From contig JAKSZU010000011.1 in NCBI GenBank assembly GCA_026018925.1, positions 3,973,985-4,037,984 on the forward strand: 64,000 bases of DNA, written 5' to 3'. Every line of letters starts with the position of its first letter. The stretch's first letter is position 1. A program made the position numbers and the translations under genes. Under the pieces are notes generated by a model that was not told the DNA's origin, searched no databases, and worked only from the letters and a program-made list of their open reading frames with translations. The DNA comes from Tupaia tana. Taxonomy: Eukaryota; Chordata; Mammalia; Scandentia; Tupaiidae. This document shows positions 48,901-58,850 of this stretch, in pieces.

Positions 48901-51900
48901 CTCCTCTTGGGATATTGGGCACCTGGAATGTTTTCCACGCTTCCTTGTCTAGAACTCAAACCAGACCAAACCAGACCAAGAAGTTGGTCTCGTGGAATCA
49001 AACATGACCATGTAGTTGGTCATGTGGGATCCAGCCACCTTAACCACTACACCATTGGCTGGCACAAGTCTTTTATTAATTTATTTATTTTTAAAGACAT
49101 GTCCGTACTATTTTAGATTATCCAGGTCCTGACCTTTTTATATTTTTTAAATTTTCTATAGGACATGTGTGCTGGGGAGGGGGAGGAAGCTAATGAGATG
49201 TATTCCATGGGAGAGTGGCCACTCTGCAGTCTCATCTCCACTCTTCTCTTGGGATTTTGGGCACAAACATGCAAGTGCCCAGCTACTGGGTACAGGACTC
49301 AAACTGTGTAGTTAGCCACGTGGGATGCAGCTGCCTCACCACCACACAATCGATTGGCCCCAAGTCTTAATTCTTTTTTTTTTTTTTTTTTTTCCTTTCT
49401 TTTTTTGGAGAGGTGCCTTTTTTTTTTTTGCTATAGGGCGTGTGTGCTCGCCAGACAGAGAGAGACAGAGAGACAGAAAGTGAGAAATCACTCCCCAGGG
49501 GGGATGGCCATGCCATAATCCCTTCTCCTCCATTCTCCTCTCGGGATCTTGGGCACGCACGCACACACGCCCAGCGTGAGTTTAAGCCACCGGATACGGG
49601 ACTCGAACTGCGGTCGACTACGTGGGAGTCCAGCGACATAGCCATTACGCTAACTGCTGGTCCTGCGAGTCTTAATTCTTAAAAAAAAAAAAAAAACAGA
49701 AAAAACCTGCTATCTTCATGGAAAGGCTTTAGGAAATGGTTTAGATGTATACCAAAGGTTAGAAAGACTGATAGAGCAGTTTTCTTTCCATATTCATCTT
49801 TCTAGGTAAGAGTTCAAAGATGAATTCTTCTTGAGAGTTTCATTTGGGATAAATTTGGGGGAGACCTGAGATTTATTTCCCTTCAGTTTTTAGTTGTTGC
49901 AGGAGATAGTGTGGGAGGTTTGATGCTGAGCAAGTTCAGGGGCCCTGACACTGATCCTACTCCTTCCTTTCATCAGGACCTACTCGGGCTCCTGCATTTT
50001 GATTGAACTCTAGATAGCCTAGAGCTTCTGAGGGCCTTTGACTTTATCTTTTGAGGAGCTTTGACCTTCCTAGAGAGCGTTGTCGCTGGGATCAGCCTGC
50101 CGTGGAGGAGTAACAGGATTAGATGACGATGGGGTAAGAAGTCCAAAGCCGGTTAACATTAGAGTAAGACTGATTGTAGAGGCTGCCACCACTTGTGTAT
50201 AGCCAGCTACTCTTTTTTTTTTTTTTTTGGAGAGGTTTTCGCTATAGGGCGCGTGCGCTCGCCAGACAGACACAGACAGAGAGACAGAAAGCGAGAAATC
50301 ACCCCCCAGGGGGAATGGTCACGCTGCAATCCCTTCTCCATTCTCCTCTCGGGATCTTGGGCACGCACGCACACGGGCCTGGCGTGAGTTTTAAGCCACT
50401 GGGTCCGGGACGCGAACCGTGGTCGACTACATGGGAGTCCAGCGACATAGCCATTACGTAACTGCTGGTTCCCTAGCCAGCTACTCTTTAGCCTCTAAGC
50501 TGCTCTGTACTCTGCCTTTTGTTTTATGAAGAGAAGCAGCATGAGACCAGAAAAGACATGGCAGATCCTGAGTTGTAGAGAGATTGCTTTGGGAAAGGAG
50601 TAGTAGGCCTCTTGTTCTGACTGGGAGCATCTGCGGGCAGCCACCCTTGCCCATGTCCTGACTGGAGATGGTCTTTTCTGCCAAGGTTGGGTCTGGGGAA
50701 GGAAAGGCACACCTGTGTTCTGAGAAGAGAGTAGCACTTTGGGGTCGTCAGCTCTCCCTGGCAAAGCAGCAAGAAGAGATGAGCTTTGTACTGTAACCTC
50801 TTCTGAGAAACTAGAGCCAAAACAGAAGAGCAGGAACCAAAGCTGAGCTCCTGCATGGAAAGGGAATTTCAGTTTCTTTCCTCTGCATCCCTTTATAGAA
50901 ACCAATAGTCTTCCTGTCTGCTTGGGTATACTCTGCAGAAGACTGAGAGGCCAAGGCTGTAGGGTCAGGCTAAATGCCTTCTAGTTCTATAATTAGGAGT
51001 TCCAGCTCTGTAAAAGAAACCTTTATCAAGGAGCTACACCTTGGAAGAAGTATACAAGGGGTAGGCTATTCATAAAGATCATGGAAAAGTGTATTATAAA
51101 AAACTATGCAGGGATTTTTCGTACCATAATAAATATGTACTTTAATTCCATTTTTCACACTTTTTTTTTTAAAAGAGGTTTTTGCTATAGGGCACATGTG
51201 CTCGCCAGAAAGACAAAGAAACAAGAGAGATAGAACGTGAGAAATCACCCCCCAGGGGGGATGGCCATGCCACAATCCCTTCTCCTCCATTCTCCTCTTG
51301 AGATCTTGGGCATGCATGCACACGTGCCCAGCGTGAGTTTAAGCCGCCGGGTCCAGGACTCGAACCACGGTTGACTACATGGGAGTCCAGCAACATAACC
51401 ATTATGCTAACTGCTGGTCCTGTTTTCCACAGACTTTTTGAAGTCCTTGTACATTGACTAAAGCAACCCAGAAGTTATATAAAGTCAACAGTTGGCGTCC
51501 AGGGTGCTTGAGCCTCTGTTGAGGCTAGTATTACTTTGACAGCTGTATGGCTCGCTCACATGGAAAAAGGGAGTCACTCAAGACTGTCTGTCAGGGGAGA
51601 TGATGAAGATGGCTGGTTCTGTCCAGTAACATCACTACAGCAACATCCTTTTTATGTCTTAAGTTACATGTAATGGTTGATTTAAAAAATAAAAGAAAAA
51701 CCCTTTTGAGAAATGGCAGATTGACAACCCTTAGAGACTTTAAGCAATTTCTGCTTTCCATTTTATACTCGGTCTACTGATAACACTCAAATGTGTGCTG
51801 GGAAAATGAAGATAAAAGGAGTTGTGTAAAGGTAAATGCTGATTGTTGATCTTTTGTTTTATAGACAGGAATTTGCTCTCGCTGGCTATGAATTCTGCAT

Positions 51901-51959
51901 TTCTACTCTAGAGGAGAAAATTGAAAGAGAAAAGGAGTTACCAGAAGACATTGTGTCAG
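42720..51959 (+). CDS. TTC19: TTC19 gene, coding exons 1-7 of a gene that continues past the window
   Basis: Tetratricopeptide repeat protein of the mitochondrial inner membrane. It keeps respiratory complex III active by helping clear fragments of the Rieske protein UQCRFS1. Seven exons (184, 128, 111, 39, 57, 62, 95 nt) join in phase and give 225 codons plus one base of the roughly 380 in human. The N-terminus is Arg-rich and basic, as expected of a mitochondrial presequence. A hydrophobic GLLPLLAALAWF segment follows, then an acidic Glu/Ala stretch and TPR helices starting at EIIQLLKRAKLS. I did not find exon 8 (expected to start with EEKANTHLLLG) before 64000, so intron 7 is at least 12 kb. 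Confidence 0.95.
42987..43114 (+). CDS. TTC19: TTC19 coding exon 2
   Basis: The acceptor is CTTCCCGCAG. Encodes ALAWFSRPTEADEEQQQ, an Ala/Glu/Asp-rich linker and EAEIIQLLKRAK, with donor GTGAGG. Intron 1 is only 83 bp. Confidence 0.95.
43920..44096 (-). mobile_element. tRNA-derived SINE, type S
   Basis: Antisense copy with a T/G-rich tail and head ending CATTGGCTGGCCCC. Its 5' edge forms part of the next target. Confidence 0.85.
44113..44384 (-). mobile_element. tRNA-derived SINE, type L
   Basis: A very CpG-rich antisense copy with a perfect 16-bp duplication CCCCATTATGATTTTT at 44097-44112 and 44385-44400, abutting the S element's 5' end. Confidence 0.95.
44599..44790 (+). mobile_element. 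tRNA-derived SINE, type S
   Basis: Sense copy starting GGGCTGGCAGGTGGCATGG with a GAAGAAGAAAAAG tail. GAACCA occurs at both edges. Confidence 0.85.
45063..45175. repeat. Old interspersed repeat related to 46650-46785
   Basis: Shares AAGTAGCTTCCTTATAAAG and CACCTAGCTGCAAGGAAGG-type text with the fragment in intron 4. The pair looks like two copies of one ancient element of unknown name. Confidence 0.4.
45335..45445 (+). CDS. TTC19: TTC19 coding exon 3
   Basis: 37 codons in phase 0: LSIMKDEPEEAELLLHDALR then LAYQSDNKKAITYTYDL. The acceptor is CTTTTCAG and the donor GTAACT. An antisense L SINE lies about 80 bp downstream. Confidence 0.97.
45523..45771 (-). mobile_element. tRNA-derived SINE, type L
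   Basis: CpG-rich antisense copy with GAGAGTTTTTTTTGCTATAG and the CCCCCCAGGGGGG core. The head has small changes (CTGTTCAGGTCCC). Confidence 0.88.
45776..46026 (-). mobile_element. Older L-like SINE directly next to another
   Basis: Antisense copy from AAAGAGGTTTTTACCTTACG to GCATCTGCTGGCCCC. TGATTTT-like text occurs at all three boundaries of the pair. Confidence 0.8.
46310..46348 (+). CDS. TTC19: TTC19 coding exon 4 (39 nt)
   Basis: 13 codons MANLAFIRGQLEN, phase 0, with acceptor TTGCTTTCAG and donor GTAAGT. Confidence 0.96.
46650..46785. repeat. Old interspersed repeat related to 45063-45175
   Basis: CAGTAGCTGCCTTATAAAG and CATACCTAGCTATAAGACAG parallel the copy in intron 3. 46440-46640 may belong to the same or a neighbouring old element. 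Confidence 0.4.
47084..47140 (+). CDS. TTC19: TTC19 coding exon 5 (57 nt)
   Basis: 19 codons AEQLFKATMSYLLGGGMKQ, phase 0, with acceptor TGCTTTTAG and donor GTAAGG. Confidence 0.96.
47357..47650 (+). mobile_element. Older L-like SINE
   Basis: Sense copy starting GGGTCAGCCTGTGGCATGG and ending GTGCCCTATAGCAAAATAAG with an AATAATAAT tail. Confidence 0.78.
47758..47819 (+). CDS. TTC19: TTC19 coding exon 6
   Basis: EDNAIIEISLKLASIYAAQN plus two bases of a Lys codon, with acceptor TCCCAATAG and donor GTAAGT. Confidence 0.96.
48124..48380 (+). mobile_element. tRNA-derived SINE, type L
   Basis: Sense copy from GAGCTGCTGATGACATAATG to CCCTAATAGCAAAAATCTC. Confidence 0.83.
48419..48592 (+). mobile_element. 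tRNA-derived SINE with mixed L/S end
   Basis: Sense short-bodied copy ending GTGTATGTGCCGTATAGCAA. AAGCCATTTTG is at 48408-48418 and 48593-48603. Confidence 0.88.
48806..49063 (-). mobile_element. Older L-like SINE
   Basis: Antisense copy from TTTGCTATAGGGCCAGGG to ACCATTGGCTGGCAC. The head contains an ACCAGACCAAACCAGACC insertion. Confidence 0.7.
49137..49361 (-). mobile_element. Older L-like SINE
   Basis: Antisense copy from TTTTCTATAGGACATGTG to AATCGATTGGCCCC. Its 5' edge adjoins the next target. Confidence 0.7.
49376..49667 (-). mobile_element. tRNA-derived SINE, type L
   Basis: CpG-rich antisense copy with a perfect 13-bp duplication AGTCTTAATTCTT at 49363-49375 and 49668-49680. A second T-run interrupts the tail end. 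Confidence 0.92.
49682..50199. other. TTC19 intron 6 sequence without recognised elements
   Basis: No SINE or exon recognised. Confidence 0.5.
50216..50473 (-). mobile_element. tRNA-derived SINE, type L
   Basis: CpG-rich antisense copy with a perfect 16-bp duplication TAGCCAGCTACTCTTT at 50200-50215 and 50474-50489. Confidence 0.95.
50490..51160. other. TTC19 intron 6 sequence
   Basis: No element recognised. A minus-strand open frame of 136 codons (50495-50905) has no recognisable domain and sits in intron. Confidence 0.45.
51163..51421 (-). mobile_element. tRNA-derived SINE, type L
   Basis: Antisense copy from AAAAGAGGTTTTTGCTATAG to CTAACTGCTGGTCC, with the core CCCCCCAGGGGGG. Confidence 0.88.
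51865..51959 (+). CDS. TTC19: TTC19 coding exon 7, last in window
   Basis: Completes Lys, then QEFALAGYEFCISTLEEKIE and REKELPEDIVS plus one base. Acceptor TTTTATAG, donor GTAAGA. The frame runs on into intron 7 for 28 codons before a stop, but the donor and human alignment place the exon end at 51959. Confidence 0.95.
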
Positions 51960-52108
51960 GTAAGAAACCTGACTCTTTTCTGGACTTTGGCTTTTCTCCT
52001 CAAAAGGCTTTCCCATTACACTTGAGGAAAGGGACAGATAGCTGAATTGAAGGAGGGAAAGTTATCCATGCTGGAAAATAAATGGCTATTCAAAAAACCT
52101 CAGCTGGT

Positions 52109-52345
52109 GAGGCCAGTAGGTAGCATGTTGGTTAAAGCACTGGACTCCTACATGGCCAACTGCGGTTTGAGTCCCAGACCCAGTAGCTTGAAAATCACAT
52201 CAGGTATGTGTGTGTGCATGCCCAAAATCCCAAGAGAGAATGGAAGAGAACGGATTGTGGTGTGGCCAATCCCCACTGGATTTCTCACTTTCCCACTCTC
52301 TGTCTCTAGTGAGCAAAGAGGCCCTATGGCAAACAAACAAAAAAA
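52109..52345 (+). mobile_element. L-like SINE in TTC19 intron 7
   Basis: Sense copy starting GAGGCCAGTAGGTAGCATG. The hairpin core is lost. It starts only about 150 bp after exon 7. Confidence 0.8.
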
Positions 52346-52349
52346 AAAC

Positions 52350-53030
52350 TCAGAGGGTTTGGGTAAGGAGTTTTGCATAGATAGACTTTTCCAACGACTC
52401 AATACTTTGTTGAAATAACTTCACTACTGTTCGTGATTTTTGTTTTTATTTTTTAAAACTCTTCTAGTGACACGTTTATAATGTATTAATTTTTGAGTTT
52501 CATATAACCTCTCAAGACTTGGGGAGCAGAAGAGGAAAGTCTGTCTTTGATCTCTTAGTTCAGCTACCAATTGTAACACTAATTAATTACCTTTGGCCCT
52601 AGATGTATAGTAAGTTGGAAGAGAAGAAGCTTATGTTTCTGTTGTTCATCCTCACTCATGGAGGCTAGTGGCCGAACAGAATGAGCAGGCAGTGCTGTAG
52701 CTGTCGGCCAGTTGGGTTTCTTAATTTGTTGGAAATACTGGAATCTTCCGATTTGGCTTTATCCAATAACTCACTTTATTCCTACCCTATACAAAGAGCT
52801 AGTGAGTGGCTGGGGTCCTGTGGGTAACTCTAGTCCCTGAAGTAATGCATTTTGTCAAAGTTGCTCGTTTCCAGTTTGTCTTCTAGTTCTACTTGAGCAT
52901 TCTCCAGTTTTTCTTCTCTGTCACTCTACTAACGCCACCTTTGTAAGTCACCACATCCAATAGTCTCAGTCCTTCATTTACTCATTAGCAGCTTTGACTC
53001 GGGTGGTCACTATCTCTTACTGGAAACGCT
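52350..53030. other. TTC19 intron 7 sequence without recognised elements
   Basis: No SINE, exon or RNA gene recognised. Confidence 0.5.
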
Positions 53031-53036
53031 TTCCTT

Positions 53037-53265
53037 TTAAGTTTATTTTATGAGAGAAAGAGAAAGAAAGACACCCTCAATAGGGTCTCACAACCACAAC
53101 CCTTCCCCGGCCTTCCCAGCCAGCCAGGACCACCAGCACATGCGTGTAGGTCAGCCAGGAAACATCCTGAGCGTCCATTAGGCCACTGACGTTGCAAAGC
53201 TGCAGTCCACTCCTGCGCCACCATACCTGGGCCTACTGCAAACCCTCCCACTTGGCTTTTGAGAG
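53037..53265 (-). mobile_element. SINE type C
   Basis: Antisense copy with AAGTTTATTTTATGAGAG, CCTCAATAGGGTCTCACAAC, CCAGCCAGCCAGGACC and a diverged head (GCGCCACCATACCTGGGCC). Confidence 0.65.
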
Positions 53266-53519
53266 ATCTCACTGGTCTTTCCCTTTCTTGACCTCTGAAT
53301 GTTGGTAGGCCTCAGGGCTCTCTTCAGCCCTCTTCTCTTTCCTCTCTGCTCTCACACTGTAGGAGAAAATGTTGAGTCCCATACCTTAAAATGTTAGATT
53401 TACACCCTCAGCCCCAAATTGCACTGGAGCAGCAGACTTTGGTATGATCGCCTACCTGACTTCTTGACTTGAATGTCTGATGGTTATCTTACACTTAATG
53501 TGTTCAGAGTAGCCCTTGA

Positions 53520-53791
53520 GGGACCAGCAGGTGGCATAATGGTTACGTCGCTGGACTCCCATGTTGTCGACTGCAGTTTGAGTCCCGGACTTGGCGGCTT
53601 AAAACTCACGCTAGGCACATGTGCTCATGCGTGCCCAAAATTCCAAGAGGAGAGTGGAAGAGAAGGAATTGCAGCATGGCCATCCCCCTGGGTCTGATTT
53701 CTCACTTTCTGTTTCGCTTTCTCTCCAGCAAACATAAGTGCCCTATGGCAAAAAAACTATCTCTAAAAATACTAATACTAATACTAATAAC
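53520..53791 (+). mobile_element. tRNA-derived SINE, type L
   Basis: Sense copy flanked by AGTAGCCCTTGA at 53508-53519 and AGTAGCCCTCGA at 53792-53803. The tail is ACTAATACTAATACTAAT. Confidence 0.9.
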
Positions 53792-53929
53792 AGTAGCCCT
53801 CGATTTCTGCCACTCATGAACTTGTTTCTCCACCAGTCTACCCCAGTTTAGCAACATTTATCTAGTTGCTTTGGCCAACAACCTAAGAATTATCTATGAT
53901 TTCTTCCTCAATTCTCATTTCTTATATAT

Positions 53930-53981
53930 ATATTTTTTTTAAGATTTAGCCATAGAGCACATGCACTTGCTAGAGAGAGGG

Positions 53982-54012
<31 letters not shown>

Positions 54013-54189
54013 AAAGTGAGAAATCACCCCCCTGGGTGATGGCCACACCAAAATCTCTTCTCTTCTAGGCTTTGCTTGGGCTTTTGAGTGAATATGTACG
54101 TAAGTGTGCTTTTCAGGCCATTGGGTCTGGAATGGTCAACCATGTGGGTGTCCAAAACCTTAACCATCTTAACCACCTGCTGGACCCTC
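53930..54189 (-). mobile_element. Type L SINE with GA expansion
   Basis: Antisense copy whose CT-rich segment is a GA run at 53975-54009. The head ends CCACCTGCTGGACCC. Confidence 0.8.
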
Positions 54190-54214
54190 TTATATCATTA
54201 AAAGAAATTTTTTT

Positions 54215-54475
54215 TAAGTTTATTTATATTAAGGGAGACCTAAGATTAGCTTTCCTTCACTTATTAATTGCTGCCAAAGATATTACAGGATGTTTGGGCA
54301 TTCAGCCTGATGCTGCAGAGAAAAAGAGACAGAGTTAGGCATCCCCAACAGTGTCTTCATGCTGTGGTCTAGCCCTAGTCTCAGCTGGTTAGAGAAGTCC
54401 CAGGATGTGAACCCAGGACCTTTCCCATGTGGGTCCAGTTTTGTTTCTGCTGTGCCACCACCCGGCCCCTCATTC
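54215..54475 (-). mobile_element. SINE type C
   Basis: Antisense copy with CATCCCCAACAGTGTCTTCA, GTCCCAGGATGTGAACCC and the head end TGCCACCACCCGGCCCC. Confidence 0.75.
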
Positions 54476-55472
54476 CTCAAATCTAATTTATCAGCAAGTT
54501 ACAATGCGTCAACCATCAGATTATATATTGGGCCTTATCCCGCTGCGTTGGTCTAGGCCGTCATTGCTGCTTGCGTGGACGCCTGTGACAATCTCGCAGG
54601 TTTTCCTGCTTCCTTCCCTTCACTGCCTCACACGGTCTGTTACCCGTGCAGCAGCCAGAGTGAGCCTTTTAGACCTCAGTGCCTTTGCATCACCTTTGGA
54701 ATAAATTCAGAGTCCCCGTGTGGACCAGTCAGTCCCTGTATGACCTGGCCTCGCTTCCTTCATCTACGCCATCCCACCCACTTCTGCCAGTGCTCGTCCT
54801 TTTCTCGCTGCCCTTGTACGTTCCATGCTCAGCACATCTCAGAGTCCTTATCTGTGATACTCCCTCTACCTTCGCTGCTCTCTCATACCATTCCCTGCCT
54901 CTCCCTTCAGCTCAGATAGCTTTTCCTAAGTGGAGTCCTCCCGTGTCCAAAACAGTTTCCACTTTAGTGTCACTCTTCCTCCTTATCCTGTACTTTTCTT
55001 CATCATATGTGGAAGTAGAGGAATGTGTGTTCTGTGCTTCTGACTGGATGGTCATTAAAAGTACATTTGTTCAGAAATCTTAGTGTTGGTCTTCTCTGTC
55101 AGAGAGAGGGACATCTGTTTTGATTACTGCTAAATCCTCAACCTAGAGCAGTGCCTAGAACAGAGACCCAAGACTTACTGAATGAGAGAACAAAAGACCC
55201 AGCGAAGAACAAGTCAGTGCAGTTTCAGTGCCGTGTGGAAGCGCTTTGATGAAATCCATAAAAGGTGTGCACTCAAGTCTAGCCACCAAGTAAGTCACAT
55301 CCTCGCTGCCTTTTATAGAATTGGCTATAGTTTAAGTGTAAAGCTGTCTTGTCTGATTCTAGAAGTTATACTGGCTATCATTGAAGAAAATGTAGAAGAG
55401 CATTAAGAAGAAATTAAAGTTCATCCATAATCAGATCAATAAGAAAGCATACTGTTTAATTTTTAGTGTATG

Positions 55473-55726
55473 GGAACCAGCAGTTAGCGTAATGGCTATG
55501 TCGCTGGACTCCCACATAGTCGACCGCGGTTCGCGTCCCGGACCTGGTGGCTTAAAATTCACGCCGGGCGCATGTGCGTGCGTGCCCAAGATCCCGAGAG
55601 GAGTACAGAGGAGAAGGGATTGCGGCTTGGCCATCCCCCCAGGGGGTGATTTCTTGCTTTCTGTCTCTATGTCTCTGTCTGGCGAGCGCACGTGCCCTAT
55701 AGCGAAAACCTCTCCAAAAAAAAAAA
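55473..55726 (+). mobile_element. tRNA-derived SINE, type L
   Basis: CpG-rich sense copy with a perfect 14-bp duplication ATTTTTAGTGTATG at 55459-55472 and 55727-55740. Confidence 0.95.
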
Positions 55727-55904
55727 ATTTTTAGTGTATGACCTTAGATCCCACTCCCCATACTTTTCACATTTAAAAAATAAATTAGGGAATCATAATG
55801 TATATATTACTTGTAACGTGATGATTTTTAAAAATTTAGTAGTATATTATGAAAACACTTCTTCTTTTCATGGGCTAAGAAATTTATGTTGGACAGATAA
55901 GTTG

Positions 55905-56239
55905 TTGGGTCATCAGGAAAGTCATGACACATTAAAAAAAAATGTGTCTTGGAACCAGCAGTTAGCGTAATGGCTATGTCGCTGGATTCCCATGTAGTCG
56001 ACCGCAGTTCGTGTCCCGGACCCGGTGGCTTAAAACTCACGCCGGGCACGTGTGCGTGCGTGCCCAAGATCCCGAGAGGAGAATGGAGGAGAAGGGATTG
56101 CGGCGTGACCATCCCCCCTGGGGGGTGATTTCTCGCTTTCTGTCTCTCTGTCTGTGTCTGTCTGGCGAGCGCATGCGCCCTATAGCGAAAATCTCTCCCC
56201 CCCCCAAAAAAAAAGTGTCTTGACTTTCTTGACAACCAT
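55905..56239. mobile_element. Mariner-type MITE carrying a nested SINE
   Basis: The left arm TTGGGTCATCAGGAAAGTCA and right arm TTGACTTTCTTGACAACC re-form a palindrome of about 70 bp once the SINE at 55951-56212 is removed. A further half-copy (AACGTGTCATGACTTTATCA) follows at 56245. Confidence 0.8.
55951..56212 (+). mobile_element. Type L SINE inserted in a MITE
   Basis: Sense copy, CpG-rich, flanked by GTGTCTT (55944-55950 and 56215-56221) that forms part of the MITE centre. Confidence 0.9.
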
Positions 56240-56298
56240 AGAAAAACGTGTCATGACTTTATCAATGCCCTGATATGTTGTGACTTTAATAATTTCCT

Positions 56299-56558
56299 TT
56301 TTTTTTTTTTTTTTTTTAAGAGAGATTTTTACTGTAGGGCATGTGTGCTCACCAGAGAGACTGAGGAGGCAGAGACACAGAAAGTGAGAAATTATCCCCC
56401 ATGAGGAATGACCACACCACAGTCCCCTCTCCTCCATTCTCCTTTTGGGATTTTGGGCACACACCCACACATGCCTGGCGTGAGTTTTAAGCTGCCAAGT
56501 CCAGGGCTCAAACCATGGTTGACTACATGGGAATCCAGCAATATAACCATTATGCCAT
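56299..56558 (-). mobile_element. tRNA-derived SINE, type L
   Basis: Antisense copy from a T-run and AAGAGAGATTTTTACTGTAG to CATTATGCCATG. The CTGGTCCC end is lost, and another T-run follows at 56569. Confidence 0.82.
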
Positions 56559-56563
56559 GTTAC

Positions 56564-56603
<40 letters not shown>

Positions 56604-56819
56604 CTAGTTGTGCAATATAGGTAATTCCTTATCTTATTTTCTCTGGAGAAGAAAATTCTCACTCAGATTTGGACAAAGCAGATCCATATGTAATGCGCTT
56701 AGTACTGGCAGGAGTCCATTACTTAATGTTGCATACAAACTTGCTCTAGGGTAGTTATTTTGTTCCCTGTGTTGTGAATATATATGTAATTACAGAGGAA
56801 GTGTCTGTAAAAAATTAAT

Positions 56820-57040
56820 GAGACTGGATAGTTGCACAGTGGTAAAACGCAAATCTCTGTGAGGCATTCCACTGAGAAAGTTCCTGGTCTGGGTCCAGAG
56901 GCCTTGCTGAGTATACCAGGCACGCGCTTGCCCATGACCTGCGGCTGGCTGAAGGCCAGGGTTAGGTAGTGTCATTAAAACCCTGTTGGAGATTCCCTGT
57001 GGAAGAAATGAATAAATTGATTAAACAAACTTTTAAAAAT
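56820..57040 (+). mobile_element. SINE type C, sense copy
   Basis: The only clear sense copy: GACTGGATAGTTGCACAGTGG, then GTATACCAGGCACGCGCTTG, CCTGCGGCTGGCTGAAGG and a TAAATTGATTAAACAAAC end. The head is tRNA-like (GCACAGTGGTAAAACGC). Confidence 0.7.
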
Positions 57041-57077
57041 TAAGTGAAAAAGCAGCTATAAAATAGTATACTTAGGA

Positions 57078-57255
57078 GGACCAGCAGGTGGCTTGTGGTT
57101 AGGGCGCTGGACACTCCCATATGGCTGACCATGGTTCAACTCCCGGACCTGGTGGCTTGCTTTGTCACTTTCCCTCTCTCTCTCCCTTTCTGTGTCTCTC
57201 TCTAGTCAAAATAAGTGAATGAATAAATAAAATTAAATAAATAATTATTTTTTAA
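57078..57255 (+). mobile_element. tRNA-derived SINE, type S
   Basis: Sense copy flanked by AATAGTATACTTAGGA at 57062-57077 and AATAGCATACTTAGGA at about 57257-57272. Confidence 0.9.
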
Positions 57256-57287
57256 AAATAGCATACTTAGGAAGAACCTTATTTTCT

Positions 57288-57549
57288 TTCTTTTTTTAGA
57301 GGTTTTTGCCTTAGGATGTGTGCGCTAGCTGGAGAGAGAGACAGAGACAGTAAGAGGTAAATGAGAGATCACCCCCCAGGGGGAATGGCCATGCTGTAAT
57401 CCTTTCTCCTCCGTTCGCCTCCCAGGATCTTGGGCATGTACATGCATGTGCCTGGCATGATTCTCAAGCCACCAGGTCCAGGACTTGAACCATAGTCAGC
57501 CATGTGGAAGTCCAGCGATGTAACTGCTGTGCCATTTGCTGGCCTCATT
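57288..57549 (-). mobile_element. tRNA-derived SINE, type L
   Basis: Antisense copy with a perfect 16-bp duplication AAGAACCTTATTTTCT at 57272-57287 and 57550-57565. It lies beside the S element's downstream target copy. Confidence 0.92.
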
Positions 57550-57875
57550 AAGAACCTTATTTTCTAAAATACATAGATTAAGTACAGGTATAGAAGGAGC
57601 TGAATGATCTATATCAAAATGTAGACATCAGTTTCTCTGAGAAATTTGTAGGGAATTTATATTTTATGCTTTTGTGAATATTATATAACATTCTATAAGT
57701 TTGTATTTTTCTTTCTTAAGTTTATTTCTATTGTTACCTATATGTAGGTGACTTTGGAACAACATGGTTTGAAACTGCATGCGTCCACTTGTGTGTAGAT
57801 TTTTTTCAATAAATATTGTTAAGTGTATTTTCTCTTCCTTATGATTTTTTTTTTTCCTTTAAAAAAAATTAACAC

Positions 57876-58115
57876 GGGCCAGCAGGTGGCACAGTGGTTG
57901 AGGCACTGAACTCCCACATGGCTCTGCAGTTCAAGTCCCAGACCCAGAGGCTTGAAACTCATGCCAAGCATGTGTGCATGCTTGCCCAAATGCTCCTCCA
58001 TGAGGAGAAGGGATTATGGTGTGGCCATTCCCCCTGGGGGAGTGATTTCTCACTTTTTCTCTTTCTGTCTCTCTGGTGCCTTATAGCAAAAATGTCTCAA
58101 GAACAAATTTATATA
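57876..58115 (+). mobile_element. Older L-like SINE
   Basis: Sense copy starting GGGCCAGCAGGTGGCACAG. The anticodon arm and part of the tail region are shortened. Confidence 0.78.
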
Positions 58116-58396
58116 AAGATTAACAAATAGTAATCTTGCATAATTGTCAGGGTACAATAAGATTTTACAGTATAAGAATATGAAGTGTAATGACTCATTT
58201 AGAATATTTATCATCTCCATTGTCTCAACAATTTATTATTTATGTTGGGAACATTTGACTTTCTTAATAAAATTTTCTTTCCTCTAGCTTATTTTGTTCC
58301 AAGGAGATAGATATCTAGATATACATAGATAAACAGATGGATACAGTGTCGTCAGAAAAAGTCATAATGAATTTTTGCATAGAAAAACATAGGAAA

Positions 58397-58487
58397 GGGG
58401 CCAGCAGATGGTGTAGCAGTTACATCACTGGACTCCCACATGGCCTACCGTGGTTTGAGTCCTGGACTCGGTAACTTGAAACTCAGG

Positions 58488-58530
<43 letters not shown>

Positions 58531-58689
58531 ATTCCTAAGATCCGGAAGGGGAATGTAGAAGGGATTGCAGCACAACCATCTCCCCTTGGGGGTGATTTCT
58601 CACTTTCCCTCTCATTGTCTCTGTCTCTGTTTCTGTCTCCATTGAGCGCACACTACCCTAAGGCAAAGATCTCTTAAAGGAAAAAAAAA
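58397..58689 (+). mobile_element. Type L SINE inserted in a MITE, with TG expansion
   Basis: Sense copy from GGGGCCAGCAGATGGTG, with a TG tract in the body and an A tail at 58680. The short duplication AGGAAA is at 58391-58396 and 58690-58695. Confidence 0.85.
58491..58529. repeat. (GT)n microsatellite inside a SINE
   Basis: An uninterrupted GT run at the alternating purine-pyrimidine position of the L body, the same place as the CA run at 6460 on the other strand. Confidence 0.95.
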
Positions 58690-58850
58690 AGGAAAATACG
58701 TCAAGTCTTTTCTGATGACCCAATATATAGTATATAATATATATAATATACAAAGTTTGTGTTTGTTGATGTTATCAGTAAGTCTTCCTTCTAGTCAATA
58801 GTAGGCTGTTAGTAGCAGTTACGTTTTGGGGAGTCAGAAGTTATTTGTGG

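Larger units (their letters stand above)
53270..55185 (+). mobile_element. L2-type LINE remnant, interrupted
   Basis: Non-SINE pieces follow L2 order: TTGCTTTGGCCAACAACCTA, TCTATGATTTCTTCCTCAAT, GCAGCAGCCAGAGTGAGCC, CTGTATGACCTGGCCTCGC, GTGCCTAGAACAGAGACCC. This is the clearest L2 candidate in the window. Two SINEs plus a C element split it. Confidence 0.7.
58344..58723. mobile_element. Mariner-type MITE carrying a nested SINE
   Basis: Flanked by TA at 58342-58343 and 58724-58725. The left half has GTCGTCAGAAAAAGTCATAA, and the right half ends GTCTTTTCTGATGACCCAA. The halves join as a palindrome when the SINE is removed. Confidence 0.82.

Noticed and set aside
50495..50905. A 136-codon minus-strand open frame in TTC19 intron 6
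   Set aside because: No recognisable domain, no conserved-looking start context and no splice support. Chance length is plausible.
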